DNA from: Bradyrhizobium sp. WSM3983
Lineage (GTDB): Bacteria > Pseudomonadota > Alphaproteobacteria > Rhizobiales > Xanthobacteraceae
DNA: 64,000 nt
NCBI RefSeq assembly: GCF_000473045.1
Contig: NZ_AXAY01000021.1
Span: forward strand, 1-64,000
Direction: 5' to 3'
The notes under the pieces are model-generated. The model was not told the DNA's origin. It made no database searches and saw only the letters and a list, made by a program, of their open reading frames with translations. Within the stretch, counting starts at the first letter, position 1, and each line of letters starts with the position of its first letter. The translations under genes were made by a program, and so were the position numbers. Shown here piece by piece: positions 35,735 through 44,616 of the stretch.

Positions 35735-36574
35735 ATGTTTGAAACAGGTCTGCTCAGGGACAAGCGCATTCTCGTCACCGGCGGCGGCTCGGGCCTCGGT
35801 GCCGCGATGGGACGCCGCTTCCTCACGCTCGGCGCCGATCTCGTGATTTGCGGTCGCAAGCTTGACCGGCTCGAAGCAACCGCAATCGAGATGCGCGCGC
35901 AGACCGGCGGCAAGGTCACGACGATCGCGTGCGATGTTCGCGACGGCGCCGCCGTCGACGACATGATGGATGCGATCTGGCGCGAGGCGCCGCTCGACAT
36001 CCTCGTCAACAACGCGGCCGCAACCTTCATCGCGCAGAGCGAGCATCTGTCGTTCCGCGCGGCGGACGCAATCCTGGCGCCGACGCTGCATGGCGCGATG
36101 TACTGCACGCTCGCCGCCGGCAAGCGCTGGATCGACGGCAGGCACAATGGCGTCGTGCTCTCGATCCTCTCGACCTCGACCATCACCGGCCGCGCCTTCA
36201 CTGTTCCCTCAGCGATGGCGAAATCGGCAGTGCTGGCGATGACCAAAAGCCTCGCGGTGGAGTGGGGCCCGAAGGGCATCCGCACCGCCGCGATCGCGCC
36301 CGGACCATTCCCGACCGCCGGCGCATCGGGGCAGCTCCGACCCGAGGGCCGCAACGAAGGCTGGACCGCGCGCAACCCAATGGGGCGCACGGGCGAACAC
36401 AGCGAGCTCGCCGACCTCGCCAGCTTCCTGGTCTCGGACCGCGCCGGCTACATCAACGGTGAGATGGTGGTGATCGACGGTGGGGCGCATTTACGCAGTT
36501 CCGGCGCCGAAGATTTGTTGCGCTGGACCGACGCGCAATGGTCCGAGCAACGCGCCGCGCGATCCAAAGGCTGA
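35735..36574 (+). CDS. Short-chain dehydrogenase, 2,4-dienoyl-CoA reductase-like
   Basis: The 279-residue SDR has the NADP motif VTGGGSGLGAAMG near residue 13, NNAAATF near 90, and the Ser/Lys pair in VPSAMAKSAVLAMTKSLAVEWG. The usual YxxxK tyrosine position is Ser, the pattern of dienoyl-CoA reductases (DECR), which use a different active-site geometry. It probably saturates unsaturated fatty acyl-CoA in beta-oxidation; this is inferred. GAGAAGGGG precedes the ATG. Confidence 0.88.
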   Translation: MFETGLLRDKRILVTGGGSGLGAAMGRRFLTLGADLVICGRKLDRLEATAIEMRAQTGGKVTTIACDVRDGAAVDDMMDAIWREAPLDILVNNAAATFIAQSEHLSFRAADAILAPTLHGAMYCTLAAGKRWIDGRHNGVVLSILSTSTITGRAFTVPSAMAKSAVLAMTKSLAVEWGPKGIRTAAIAPGPFPTAGASGQLRPEGRNEGWTARNPMGRTGEHSELADLASFLVSDRAGYINGEMVVIDGGAHLRSSGAEDLLRWTDAQWSEQRAARSKG

Positions 36575-36680
36575 CCCGCTAACTGCCTTCCCAAATTGGA
36601 CTTTCCCGGCTATCCCTGCGGCGGGGACAAAGCGCGACCGGGCCATCTTCCAGTCACAATATTGAGGGAACCACTCCAGC

Positions 36681-37316
36681 ATGTGGCGGGTGCTGATTTT
36701 AGCTTTGATGACTGGTGTAGTGGCCGGCGGAATCACCGATTCCGCACGGGCGCAGACGGCACAACCGGCGCCGAAGGCTGCGGCAAAGCCAGCCGCTGCC
36801 GCCGCCAAGACGGCAGCCAAGCCCGAAAGCAAGCCGGCGGCCGTTCCCGCGGCGGTTGCGGGTGGTGCGGAGCCGACGCTGATTGGACAGTTCGGCACCT
36901 GGGGCGCCTATTCGGCGACGCCCAACGGCAAGAAGGTCTGCTTTGCGCTGGCAAAACCCTCATCGTCGAAGACCAATCCGCCGAACCGGCCGCGCGATCC
37001 CGCCTATGCCTTCGTTTCGACCCGGCCGGCCGAGAAAGTGAACAACGAAGTCTCGGTTATGATCGGCTATGCGCTGAAGCCGGGCTCGGAATCCTCGGTC
37101 GAGGTCGGGGGCGCTGCGTTTGCGATGTACACGCAGGGCGACGGCCTCTGGATCAAGAATGCGGCCGAGGAGGAGCGAATGGTCGAAGCCATGCGCAAAT
37201 CCGCCGATCTCGTGGTCAAGGGCGTCTCGGCCAAGGGGACGGAGACGACCGACACGTTCTCGCTGAAGGGCCTCGCCCAGGCGCTGGACCGGATTTCGCA
37301 GGATTGCAGGCGTTAA
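36681..37316 (+). CDS. Invasion-associated locus B (IalB) family protein
   Basis: The 211-residue exported protein has a signal peptide (1-24, ending ARA), an Ala/Lys/Pro linker (about 25-62), and the IalB domain with FGTWGAYSATPNGKKVCFALAKP and a C-terminal GTETTDTFSLKGLAQALDRISQDC. The cysteines in VCFALAKP and the C-terminus probably form a disulfide. IalB was named in Bartonella; in free-living rhizobia it is a periplasmic or outer-membrane protein of unknown role. Confidence 0.9.
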   Translation: MWRVLILALMTGVVAGGITDSARAQTAQPAPKAAAKPAAAAAKTAAKPESKPAAVPAAVAGGAEPTLIGQFGTWGAYSATPNGKKVCFALAKPSSSKTNPPNRPRDPAYAFVSTRPAEKVNNEVSVMIGYALKPGSESSVEVGGAAFAMYTQGDGLWIKNAAEEERMVEAMRKSADLVVKGVSAKGTETTDTFSLKGLAQALDRISQDCRR

Positions 37317-37324
37317 GCTTGGGG

Positions 37325-37346
37325 GCTTAAGCCTTTAGGGCTAAGC
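37325..37346 (+). terminator. Weak stem-loop after the IalB gene
   Basis: GCTTA(A)GCC and GGGCTAAGC pair around TTTA just after the IalB stop. The stem is short and there is no T-run. Confidence 0.3.
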
Positions 37347-37379
37347 AATAGCCACGGTCGCAATCGGCGGTTCCGGTTG

Positions 37380-37385
37380 CTATAT
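37380..37385 (+). promoter_or_regulatory. Candidate -10 box of rlmN
   Basis: CTATAT matches the rhizobial -10 consensus. The expected -35 position (GTCGCA, 37357-37362) matches poorly. It would give rlmN a leader of about 140 nt containing palindromes. Confidence 0.3.
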
Positions 37386-37438
37386 AGGGGCGGTTCCAGG
37401 TTTTCGCGTCATTTCGGGGCGATGCGCGGCATCGAACT

Positions 37439-37512
37439 ATGGTGCGCAATTGCGCACCTGAGAATCTCGAGGTTCCGGGTTCAGCTCTTCGAGTTGCCCC
37501 GGAACGACCCAG
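37439..37512. repeat. Palindromic repeat in the rlmN leader
   Basis: A perfect 18-bp palindrome (GGTGCGCAATTGCGCACC) at 37441-37458 is followed by GTTCCGGG and CCCCGGAAC arms (about 37471-37505), a known intergenic repeat type of Bradyrhizobium. It lies between the candidate promoter and the rlmN ATG, so it should be transcribed. Confidence 0.65.
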
Positions 37513-37528
37513 CAATTTAGGCCTATCG

Positions 37529-38731
37529 ATGCAACCGACGACCGAGCCGCGCGACGCAATCCTGGTGGAGAAGACTCCACTCGAAACCTATGTGCCGCCG
37601 GCGAAGCCCTCGCTGATCGGACTGTCGCGCACCGAGCTTGCCGATCGCCTCGGCGACATCGGCGTCGCGCCGGCGCAGCGCAAGATGCGTGTGCAGCAAT
37701 TGTGGCATTGGCTCTATTTCCGCGGCGCCCAGAACTTCGATGAGATGACTTCGGTCTCGAAGGGCATTCGCTCCGAGCTCGCCCAGCACTTCACGGTCGA
37801 CCGGCCCGAAGTCGTGGCTGAGCAGATTTCCAACGACGGCACCCGCAAATGGCTGCTGCGGCTGCCGAGCGGCGACAATGTCGAGAAGGCGCATGAAGTC
37901 GAGTGCGTCTACATCCCCGAAACCGATCGCGGCACGCTCTGCGTCTCCTCGCAGGTCGGCTGCACCTTGAACTGCTCGTTCTGCCACACCGGCACGCAGC
38001 GCCTGGTGCGCAACCTCACCGCCGGCGAGATCGTGGGCCAGATCATGGTCGCGCGCGATCGCCTGAATGATTGGGCCGATCGCGAGGACGGCACGCGCCG
38101 CGTCACCAACATCGTGATGATGGGCATGGGCGAGCCGCTGTACAATTTCGATGCGGTCCGCGATGCGCTCCTCATCGTCGGCGACAATGAAGGCATCGGC
38201 ATCTCCCGCCGGCGCATCACGCTGTCGACCTCAGGCGTAGTGCCGAACATCGTGCGCGCCGGCGAGGAGATCGGCGTCATGCTCGCGATCTCGCTGCATG
38301 CGGTGCGCGACGAGCTGCGCAACGAGCTGGTACCGCTCAACCGCAAATACCCGATCAAGGAGCTGCTGCAGGCCTGCCGCGACTATCCCGGCGCATCGAA
38401 TGCGCGCCGCATCACCTTCGAATATGTGATGCTCAAGGGCGTCAACGATTCGCTCGACGATGCCAAGCTGCTGGTCAAGCTGCTCAAGGGCATTCACGCA
38501 AAGATCAATCTGATCCCGTTCAATCCCTGGCCCGGCACGGCCTATGAGTGCTCGGACTGGGACCAGATCGAAAAATTCTCCGAATACATTTTCAACGCCG
38601 GCTATTCCTCACCAGTGCGCACCCCGCGCGGCCGCGACATCCTCGCCGCTTGCGGCCAGCTCAAGTCGGAGACGGAAAAACTGTCCGCCCGCGAACGCCA
38701 GGCGCTGCGCGCCATGGCGATGACGGATTAG
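37529..38731 (+). CDS. rlmN: 23S rRNA (adenine-2503-C2)-methyltransferase RlmN
   Basis: RlmN is a radical-SAM enzyme that methylates C2 of A2503 in 23S rRNA and A37 of some tRNAs. The 400-residue protein has the [4Fe-4S] cluster CxxxCxxC at Cys145, Cys149 and Cys152 (GCTLNCSFCHTGTQ), GMGEPLYN (SAM site) and the C-terminal methyl-carrier Cys in LAACGQL. The start at 37529 is the first ATG after the repeat-derived leader. Confidence 0.97.
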   Translation: MQPTTEPRDAILVEKTPLETYVPPAKPSLIGLSRTELADRLGDIGVAPAQRKMRVQQLWHWLYFRGAQNFDEMTSVSKGIRSELAQHFTVDRPEVVAEQISNDGTRKWLLRLPSGDNVEKAHEVECVYIPETDRGTLCVSSQVGCTLNCSFCHTGTQRLVRNLTAGEIVGQIMVARDRLNDWADREDGTRRVTNIVMMGMGEPLYNFDAVRDALLIVGDNEGIGISRRRITLSTSGVVPNIVRAGEEIGVMLAISLHAVRDELRNELVPLNRKYPIKELLQACRDYPGASNARRITFEYVMLKGVNDSLDDAKLLVKLLKGIHAKINLIPFNPWPGTAYECSDWDQIEKFSEYIFNAGYSSPVRTPRGRDILAACGQLKSETEKLSARERQALRAMAMTD

Positions 38732-38759
38732 CCGGTTATGTGTGCGCTCTCGCATCCCT

Positions 38760-38800
38760 GTCATTGCGAGCGAAGCGAAGCAATCCAGAATCTTTCCGCG
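38760..38800. repeat. Family A palindromic repeat, copy 2 (half)
   Basis: Only the left arm (TCATTGCGAGCGAAGCGAAG and the following AATCCAGAATC) is present, in the gap between rlmN and the membrane-protein gene at 38821. Confidence 0.7.
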
Positions 38801-38820
38801 GCGGAGTTGGCATTTCTGTG

Positions 38821-39315
38821 ATGTCCCTGATCGGCCGCCTTGTCGTCATCTTCATCGGCTTCCTCGCCGCCTCTTTCGTCGGCGGCATGATCGTCGTCGG
38901 CGCGCTGCTGTTTCCGGAATTTTCCGATCTCGGTGCCGGTCCGGTCGACGAGGGCACGATCGACATCCTGCTCGGTTTCGGCTTCATCTTCGTCTCGGGT
39001 TTTGCTCTGGTTCCGGCGGCAGTGATCGTTGCGATCACCGAAGCGCTCTATATCCGCAGCGCGCTTGCCTATGCCGTCGGCGGAGGCCTCGTCGGGCTGG
39101 CCTGCTATCTCGGCCTCGTTCCCTTCCACTCTGACACGTTGCAGTTCGAAGGCATCGTGCGCCGGCATCTGGAGATCATGACCGGTGCGGGCATCGTCGC
39201 AGGCGTCGTCTACTGGCTGATCGCCGGCCGCAACGCCGGCGCTTGGCGCATCCCGCCGGCCCCGCGCAAGCCGCCTCCGCCGCTGCCGTTGAATTCAAGG
39301 CCGGATGCAAGGTGA
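38821..39315 (+). CDS. Conserved membrane protein, function unknown
   Basis: The 164-residue protein has four likely membrane helices (about 6-31, 45-70, 75-98, 118-140) and a Pro-rich polar tail (PPAPRKPPPPLPLNS). I do not recognise a family. It is one frame with good codon bias. ATG at 38821 places the first helix at the N-terminus; the longer frame upstream is repeat and rlmN shadow. Confidence 0.72.
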   Translation: MSLIGRLVVIFIGFLAASFVGGMIVVGALLFPEFSDLGAGPVDEGTIDILLGFGFIFVSGFALVPAAVIVAITEALYIRSALAYAVGGGLVGLACYLGLVPFHSDTLQFEGIVRRHLEIMTGAGIVAGVVYWLIAGRNAGAWRIPPAPRKPPPPLPLNSRPDAR

Positions 39316-39320
39316 TTTTC

Positions 39321-39490
39321 TTACCCGCCCCTGGAGGGGGAGGGTCGGATCGCATCGTCAGATGAGATCCGGGGTGGGGTGACAGACTTTCCGCGATGGC
39401 GGTGCGTGTGGCTTCACCCCACCTCGGTTCGCATTTCGCTTTGCTCCATGCGAACCGATCCTCCCCCTCCAGGGGAGGATGGGCACCTCC
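39321..39490. repeat. Inverted repeat with CCCCTGGAGGGGGAGG arms
   Basis: The arm at 39324-39345 is mirrored near 39457-39480, with a second, weaker inverted repeat inside. It fills the gap before the PAP2 gene. It is a rhizobial intergenic repeat type related to that at 221-345. Confidence 0.65.
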
Positions 39491-39533
39491 GCCGGGGTTT
39501 TCATCCCCCTCTCACTCCGCTAAACCGCGCGCC

Positions 39534-40310
39534 ATGAACCGGACTGGACTCTTCATCGCCCTGGCGTTGTGGCTTGTGATCGGCGTCGTCTTCGGCCTCT
39601 ATCCCGAGCTCGATCTCAAGCTCGCCGCGCTGTTCTTCGATCCCGAGACAAAAACCTTTCCGCTCAAGCTGAACGACTGGGCCGGCTTCGCGCGTGACGC
39701 TGCGATGTGGGTCTCCTGGGCCTTCGTGCTGCCTTCGCTGGTTGCGCTCGTGGTCAAGATGATCAAGCCCGACCGTCCCTTGATGGTGTCGGGGCGCGCG
39801 ATCGTGTTCCTGCTCGTCACGATCATCCTGTCGGCCGGCATTCTGACCAACCTCACCTTCAAGACCTATTGGGGCCGGCCGCGGCCGGTTGTGGTGACCG
39901 AGTTTGCTGGCGACCAGCAGTTCGTGGCCTGGTGGGATCCGCGCGGCGATTGCGCGCGCAACTGCTCGTTCTTCTCCGGCGAGGGGGCGACAGCGTTCTG
40001 GACGCTGGCGCCGGCTGCGCTGGCGCCACCGGCGTGGCGGCCGCTCGCCTATGCTGGCGCGGTGGTGTTCGGCGCCGCGACCAGCGGCCTCCGCATGGCC
40101 TTCGGCGGCCACTTCTTCACCGATGTCGCGACCGCCGGCCTCGTTACCTTCGTCGTGATCTGGTTCGGCTACGCGCTGATCTACCGCTGGCCGCGGACCC
40201 GATTTTCGGACGAAGCGGTCGATGCCGCCCTGACCCGGCTGAACATGCCCGCCTACCGGCTGCGCAAGCGCCTGTTCGGCGGCAAGGCGGGCCGCCAGCC
40301 CTCGGTATGA
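39534..40310 (+). CDS. PAP2-family phosphatase
   Basis: The 258-residue protein has six predicted membrane helices and PAP2 motifs: K-x6-RP (KTYWGRPRP), motif 2 as CSFFSGEG instead of PSGH, and motif 3 R-x5-H-x3-D (RMAFGGHFFTD). Such enzymes remove phosphate from lipid A, undecaprenyl-PP or phosphatidic acid at the outer face of the inner membrane. The substrate cannot be told. The missing His of motif 2 is unusual but occurs in a subgroup. Confidence 0.85.
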   Translation: MNRTGLFIALALWLVIGVVFGLYPELDLKLAALFFDPETKTFPLKLNDWAGFARDAAMWVSWAFVLPSLVALVVKMIKPDRPLMVSGRAIVFLLVTIILSAGILTNLTFKTYWGRPRPVVVTEFAGDQQFVAWWDPRGDCARNCSFFSGEGATAFWTLAPAALAPPAWRPLAYAGAVVFGAATSGLRMAFGGHFFTDVATAGLVTFVVIWFGYALIYRWPRTRFSDEAVDAALTRLNMPAYRLRKRLFGGKAGRQPSV

Positions 40311-40403
40311 GCCATTAAATGCGTGCTCAGCCTCACGAAATTTGATATTCGCCCGGTCAAGTTCGCCCTCGCATCAGCCCCTTGAGACCCGATTGGAAGC
40401 GCC

Positions 40404-41741
40404 ATGACCACGATCCTGAAAAGCCTGCCCAAGGGTGAGAAAGTCGGCATTGCGTTTTCGGGCGGCCTCGACACCAGCGCGGCGCTGCTCTGGATGAAGC
40501 AGAAAGGCGCGCGCTGCTACGCCTATACCGCCAATCTCGGCCAGCCCGATGAAGCCGATTACAACGAGATCCCGCGCAAGGCGGAAGCGTTCGGCGCCGA
40601 GAAGGCCGTGCTGGTCGATTGCCGCATGCAGCTCGTCCATGAAGGCATCGCCGCGATCCAGTCCGGCGCCTTCCACATCTCCACCGGCGGCATCACCTAT
40701 TTCAACACCACGCCCCTCGGGCGCGCCGTCACCGGCACGATGCTGGTCGCGGCGATGAAGGAAGACGGCGTCAACATCTGGGGCGACGGCTCGACCTTCA
40801 AGGGCAACGACATCGAGCGCTTCTACCGCTACGGCCTGCTGACCAATCCATCCTTGCGCATCTACAAGCCCTGGCTCGACCAGCAGTTCATCGACGAGCT
40901 CGGCGGCCGCGCCGAGATGTCGGCGTTCATGACCGCCCAGGGCTTTGCCTACAAGATGAGCGCCGAGAAGGCGTATTCGACCGACAGCAATCTGCTCGGC
41001 GCTACCCACGAGGCCAAGGATCTCGAAAGCCTCGACAGCGGCATCAAGATCGTCAACCCGATCATGGGCGTGCCGTTCTGGCGCGACGACTGCAACGTCA
41101 AGGCCGAGAAGGTCGTCGTGCGTTTCCAGGAAGGTCAGCCGGTCGCGCTGAACGGCCAGACTTTTGGCGATCCGGTCGCGCTGTTCCTGGAAGCCAATGC
41201 GATTGGCGGCCGTCACGGCCTCGGCATGAGCGATCAGATCGAGAACCGCATCATCGAGGCCAAGAGCCGCGGCATCTACGAAGCGCCGGGCATGGCGCTG
41301 CTGCACATCGCCTATGAGCGTCTCGTCACCGGCATCCATAACGAGGATACGATCGAGCAGTACCGCATCAGCGGCATGCGCCTCGGCCGCCTGCTCTACC
41401 AAGGCCGCTGGTTCGACTCGCAGGCCCTGATGCTGCGCGAGACCGCGCAGCGCTGGGTCGCGCGCGCCGTCACCGGCGAGGTCACGCTGGAGCTGCGCCG
41501 CGGCAACGATTACTCGATCCTCAACACCGAGAGCCCGAACCTCACCTATGCGCCGGAGCGGCTCAGCATGGAGAAGGTCGAGGACGCCGCCTTCTCGCCC
41601 GCCGACCGCATCGGCCAGCTCACCATGCGCAATCTCGACATCGCCGATACGCGGACGAAGCTGAAGCTCTACAGCGACACCGGCCTGCTCTCGGGCAGCG
41701 AAGGCTCGCAGATCTTCCGGCTGGAGAGCGACAAGGGTTAG
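40404..41741 (+). CDS. argG: Argininosuccinate synthase
   Basis: ArgG joins citrulline and aspartate using ATP in arginine synthesis. The 445-residue protein belongs to the longer E. coli-type group. It has the PP-loop AFSGGLDTSAAL (about 17-28), GDGSTFKGND, and YSTDSNLLGATHEAKDLE. argF and argH are not in the window. A strong terminator lies downstream. Confidence 0.98.
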   Translation: MTTILKSLPKGEKVGIAFSGGLDTSAALLWMKQKGARCYAYTANLGQPDEADYNEIPRKAEAFGAEKAVLVDCRMQLVHEGIAAIQSGAFHISTGGITYFNTTPLGRAVTGTMLVAAMKEDGVNIWGDGSTFKGNDIERFYRYGLLTNPSLRIYKPWLDQQFIDELGGRAEMSAFMTAQGFAYKMSAEKAYSTDSNLLGATHEAKDLESLDSGIKIVNPIMGVPFWRDDCNVKAEKVVVRFQEGQPVALNGQTFGDPVALFLEANAIGGRHGLGMSDQIENRIIEAKSRGIYEAPGMALLHIAYERLVTGIHNEDTIEQYRISGMRLGRLLYQGRWFDSQALMLRETAQRWVARAVTGEVTLELRRGNDYSILNTESPNLTYAPERLSMEKVEDAAFSPADRIGQLTMRNLDIADTRTKLKLYSDTGLLSGSEGSQIFRLESDKG

Positions 41742-41761
41742 TTGTTGCCGGGGACTTCACT

Positions 41762-41848
41762 GGTCATTGCGAGCGAAGCGAAGCAATCCAGAATCTTTCG
41801 ACGATGACAGTTTGGATTGCTTCGTCGCAAGTGCTCCTCGCAATGACC
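41762..41848. repeat. Family A palindromic repeat, copy 3 (complete)
   Basis: Left arm TCATTGCGAGCGAAGCGAAG and right arm CTCCTCGCAATGACC fold into a long interrupted hairpin of about 85 nt. It lies between argG and the terminator at 41854. Confidence 0.8.
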
Positions 41849-41853
41849 AAAAT

Positions 41854-41883
41854 AAAATGGCCGGGATCGCTCCCGGCCATTTT
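41854..41883. terminator. Bidirectional rho-independent terminator
   Basis: A 13-bp stem (AAAATGGCCGGGA with its complement) and a TCGC loop, A-run left and T-run right, between convergent argG and the OmpA-family gene. Confidence 0.85.
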
Positions 41884-41899
41884 GCATTTGTGCTTCGCC

Positions 41900-44131
41900 T
41901 CAGCGCGGCGGCGTGGTGCCGGGCGGGGGCGGCGGCAGCGAGGCCTGCCCGCCGTTGAGCAGCGGCGTGATGCGACGCACGGTGACGCGCCGGTTGATGC
42001 GACTCGGGCCGTCGGTCTGCTCCTTGAGGTATTGCTTGCCGTAGCCCTGCGACGTCAGGTTCTCCGCCGGCACACCGAACTGCTGGGTCAGCAATTCGGC
42101 TGCGGACTGCGCGCGGCGATCCGACAGCGACAGATTGTCGACGTCGTTGCCGACCGCGTCGGTGTGTCCCTCGATCAGGAACACCTCGCGCGGGTTGCGC
42201 TGGATCGCACGGTTGAGGCCGTCGGCAATCGCCTGCAGCCGCGCCGCCTGGTCCGGCGGGATGACCCACGATCCGGTTTCGAAGTTGATCGTGTTGACGT
42301 CGATGCTCGGCATCGCCATGCGGACGTTCGGCGAGTAGCGAATCTCGTCGAGCGAATAGCGCCGTTCAATCCGTTGGACCGGCGGTGCCTCCATGGTCTC
42401 GTAGATCACGTCCGGCGTCGCTTCCTGGGCATCGACGATGTAGCGATCGTAGGGAATGTTCACGACCGGCGGCGGCACGTCGACATAGAAGCCGCCGACC
42501 GCGCGCGGATCGCGATAGCTGTTGTCGATAATGACGAGCTCCTGCCCGCGGGGGTCCCTGCGGATTCGACGCAGCAGCGAGCCGTCCGGACCGACCACGG
42601 TGATCACCTCGCTGCCATCAGGGCGGATCACGACGGTGCGGGTTTCGCCGCCGACGGTTTCGGTGCGGATGTCACGGGCGCCATAGCGGAAGCGATAGAG
42701 ATCGTTGCCACGGACATATTCCTGCCCGCCCGGGTCGCGGATGATGATGCGATCCGGCTCGGTGTAGACGGTGCGGCCGCCTTCAACGACCTCCTGCCGC
42801 TGATTGCGGTAGTCGGCGATGGTGGCGCCGATCACGGCACCGGCGACCACGCCCGCGCCGATCGCAAGTGGCGTCAGGTCACGCTGCTGTGGACGCGGCG
42901 CCGGCGGCAAGGGTGCTGCGACCGTCGGCGCGGCGCGGAAGGCCGGCGCAACGGTCGGCGGCGCGTATTGCGCCTTGTCGGGCGGCGGTGCCGCAGCCGG
43001 CGTGGCAGGGACGACACTCGGTGCGGCGGCGCCGGGCGGCGGAGCCGGAGGACGCGGCGCGGCACCCGCCTGTGGTGCCGCAGGCGGAGTTCCGGCAGCC
43101 GGCGCGCCGGCGGGCGGCGTCCCACCCTGACGTCCGGGCGGCGGCGTCACCGCGCCGCCGGGAGCCGGCGTTGTTGTCGGGGCCGGGATGGTACCTGGGG
43201 CCGGTGTTCCCGCCGGAGGAGCGCCGGGACGTCCGGGCGGCGTCGTCGGGGTGCCACCTGGCGCCGGGGTGGCGCCTGGAGCCGGTGTTCCTGCAGCCGG
43301 AGGGGCACCAGGACGTCCGGACGGCGTCGTCGGGGTGCCACCCGGGGCCGGCGTGGCTCCTGGAGCCGGTGACCCTGCAGCCGGGGGAGCGCCGGGGCGT
43401 CCGGGCGGCGTGGTGCCAGGCGCTGACGTCGCGGAGGGCGTGGGTGTGGTTGTCGGGGCAGCAGGTGTCGTGGCCGGGCGAGCTGCCGGTGCTGCGGGCG
43501 ACGGAGTGGGCGTTGCGGTCGGAGCGGGCGTCGCCGCCGGCGCAGGCCGTGCCGCAGAAGGTGGCGTGGCTGCAGCAGGCGGAGGTGGCGGAGGAGTCGG
43601 ACGCGCCGGTGCTGCCGCGGGCGGTGGCGGAGTCGGTGTCGGTGCGTGCTGCTGCGGGGCCGCTGCAGGAGGCGGCGGCGGTGTCGGTGCATGTTGCTGC
43701 GGAGCCGCGGCCGGAGGCGGCGTCGGCGCCTTGGGTGCAGCAGGCGGCGGCGGGGGCGGCGGAGGAGCCTGACGGGTCGCGGGCGGCGGAGCCGGCGGGG
43801 GTGGCGGCGTCGGACGTGCCGGCGCGGCAGCCGGCGGGGGTGCAGCGGGCGGATGCGGCGGTGCAGCCGCAGGCGGCGGAGCGGCCGGTGCCTTGGGTGC
43901 AGCAGGCGGCGGCGGAGGCGGCGCTGCCGGACGTGCGGCGGGCGGCGGTCCCTTTGGGGCTTCCTTTGGGGCTTCCTTGGGAGGCTGCTTCGGTTTTCCG
44001 TCAGGGCCCAGTTCTGGTTGGGCCTGCGCCACCACGAGCGGCGGCGCGCTTTGCGCATGCGATGCGGAGCTTGCGAATTGCATCGCGGTCAGAGCCGTCG
44101 TGGCAAGCAGCACGAAGCGAAGATTGGTCAT
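41900..44131 (-). CDS. OmpA-family protein with very long Pro/Ala-rich region
   Basis: The 743-residue protein has a signal peptide (1-27, SHAQ), then about 360 residues of Pro/Ala/Gly/Thr-rich low complexity. Next come a glycine-rich membrane-like segment (about 415-440, IGAGVVAGAVIGATIADYR), a domain with repeated strands (about 445-600), and a C-terminal OmpA peptidoglycan-binding domain (about 610-730; FLIEGHTDAVGNDVDNLSLSDRRAQSAAELL). It is likely outer-membrane or envelope-spanning, tethering to peptidoglycan. The Pro region contains 28-residue tandem repeats. Single gene with its own promoter. Confidence 0.92.
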   Translation of the reverse strand: MTNLRFVLLATTALTAMQFASSASHAQSAPPLVVAQAQPELGPDGKPKQPPKEAPKEAPKGPPPAARPAAPPPPPPAAPKAPAAPPPAAAPPHPPAAPPPAAAPARPTPPPPPAPPPATRQAPPPPPPPPAAPKAPTPPPAAAPQQHAPTPPPPPAAAPQQHAPTPTPPPPAAAPARPTPPPPPPAAATPPSAARPAPAATPAPTATPTPSPAAPAARPATTPAAPTTTPTPSATSAPGTTPPGRPGAPPAAGSPAPGATPAPGGTPTTPSGRPGAPPAAGTPAPGATPAPGGTPTTPPGRPGAPPAGTPAPGTIPAPTTTPAPGGAVTPPPGRQGGTPPAGAPAAGTPPAAPQAGAAPRPPAPPPGAAAPSVVPATPAAAPPPDKAQYAPPTVAPAFRAAPTVAAPLPPAPRPQQRDLTPLAIGAGVVAGAVIGATIADYRNQRQEVVEGGRTVYTEPDRIIIRDPGGQEYVRGNDLYRFRYGARDIRTETVGGETRTVVIRPDGSEVITVVGPDGSLLRRIRRDPRGQELVIIDNSYRDPRAVGGFYVDVPPPVVNIPYDRYIVDAQEATPDVIYETMEAPPVQRIERRYSLDEIRYSPNVRMAMPSIDVNTINFETGSWVIPPDQAARLQAIADGLNRAIQRNPREVFLIEGHTDAVGNDVDNLSLSDRRAQSAAELLTQQFGVPAENLTSQGYGKQYLKEQTDGPSRINRRVTVRRITPLLNGGQASLPPPPPGTTPPR
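43185..43430 (-). repeat. In-frame 84-bp tandem repeats inside the OmpA-family gene
   Basis: Two full copies of a 28-residue unit (GRPGAPPAAG then PAPGATPAPGGTP) and a shortened, diverged third one follow each other without frame change. Length variation between strains is expected here. Confidence 0.7.
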
Positions 44132-44302
44132 GTCGTGAAATTCCCCGGAAGGTTCTTTGACGAAGTGAAGTCGGGTGATGAACAGCTACGCGTTAGGCCG
44201 GATTGTGGCGGGCAAAGACATTGCGTCGCGATTTATTTCTGCATGCAGATCATGTCACACGAACAACGTTCATTGCGCATTCAGGCCCAGCTTGCAATCG
44301 CA

Positions 44303-44554
44303 TCACATGCGACCCTGCGACGAATTGGCATCCGTCGCGGGACTCGGCGCGAGCGGACCGTTCGGTCCGCGCGACGGAATCTCTTCAGGCATGCGACCCG
44401 GCAATTCATCGGGCCGCGGTGATTCGCCAGGCTCGTGCACCGGCGGCGTGATTTCAGGCTGCGGATTGCCCGGCGGAATTCCGGGCGGCGGCTCGGTCGG
44501 CGTGCCGGGTGTCGATGGCGGTATCTCGGGCGGTTCAATCGGCATCGGCATCAT
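44303..44554 (-). CDS. Small proline-rich protein, hypothetical
   Basis: The 83-residue product is almost entirely Pro/Glu/Gly (PPEIPPSTPGTPTEPPPGIPP) with no export signal, probably disordered. I recall similar short proline-rich frames in Bradyrhizobium genomes, but cannot name a family. No clear ribosome site precedes the ATG at 44554. It lies upstream of the OmpA gene on the same strand. Confidence 0.5.
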   Translation of the reverse strand: MMPMPIEPPEIPPSTPGTPTEPPPGIPPGNPQPEITPPVHEPGESPRPDELPGRMPEEIPSRGPNGPLAPSPATDANSSQGRM

Positions 44555-44616
44555 CGAGATCAGTTGTCAGGAGAACGACAACGATGATGCCGGGCCGATG
44601 TTCCCGTTGCGCCGCG

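Noticed and set aside
42868..44160. Long plus-strand frames (up to 430 codons) opposite the OmpA-family gene
   Set aside because: They are shadows created by the GC-rich proline codons and repeats of the real minus-strand gene, and their translations are low-complexity with no domain.
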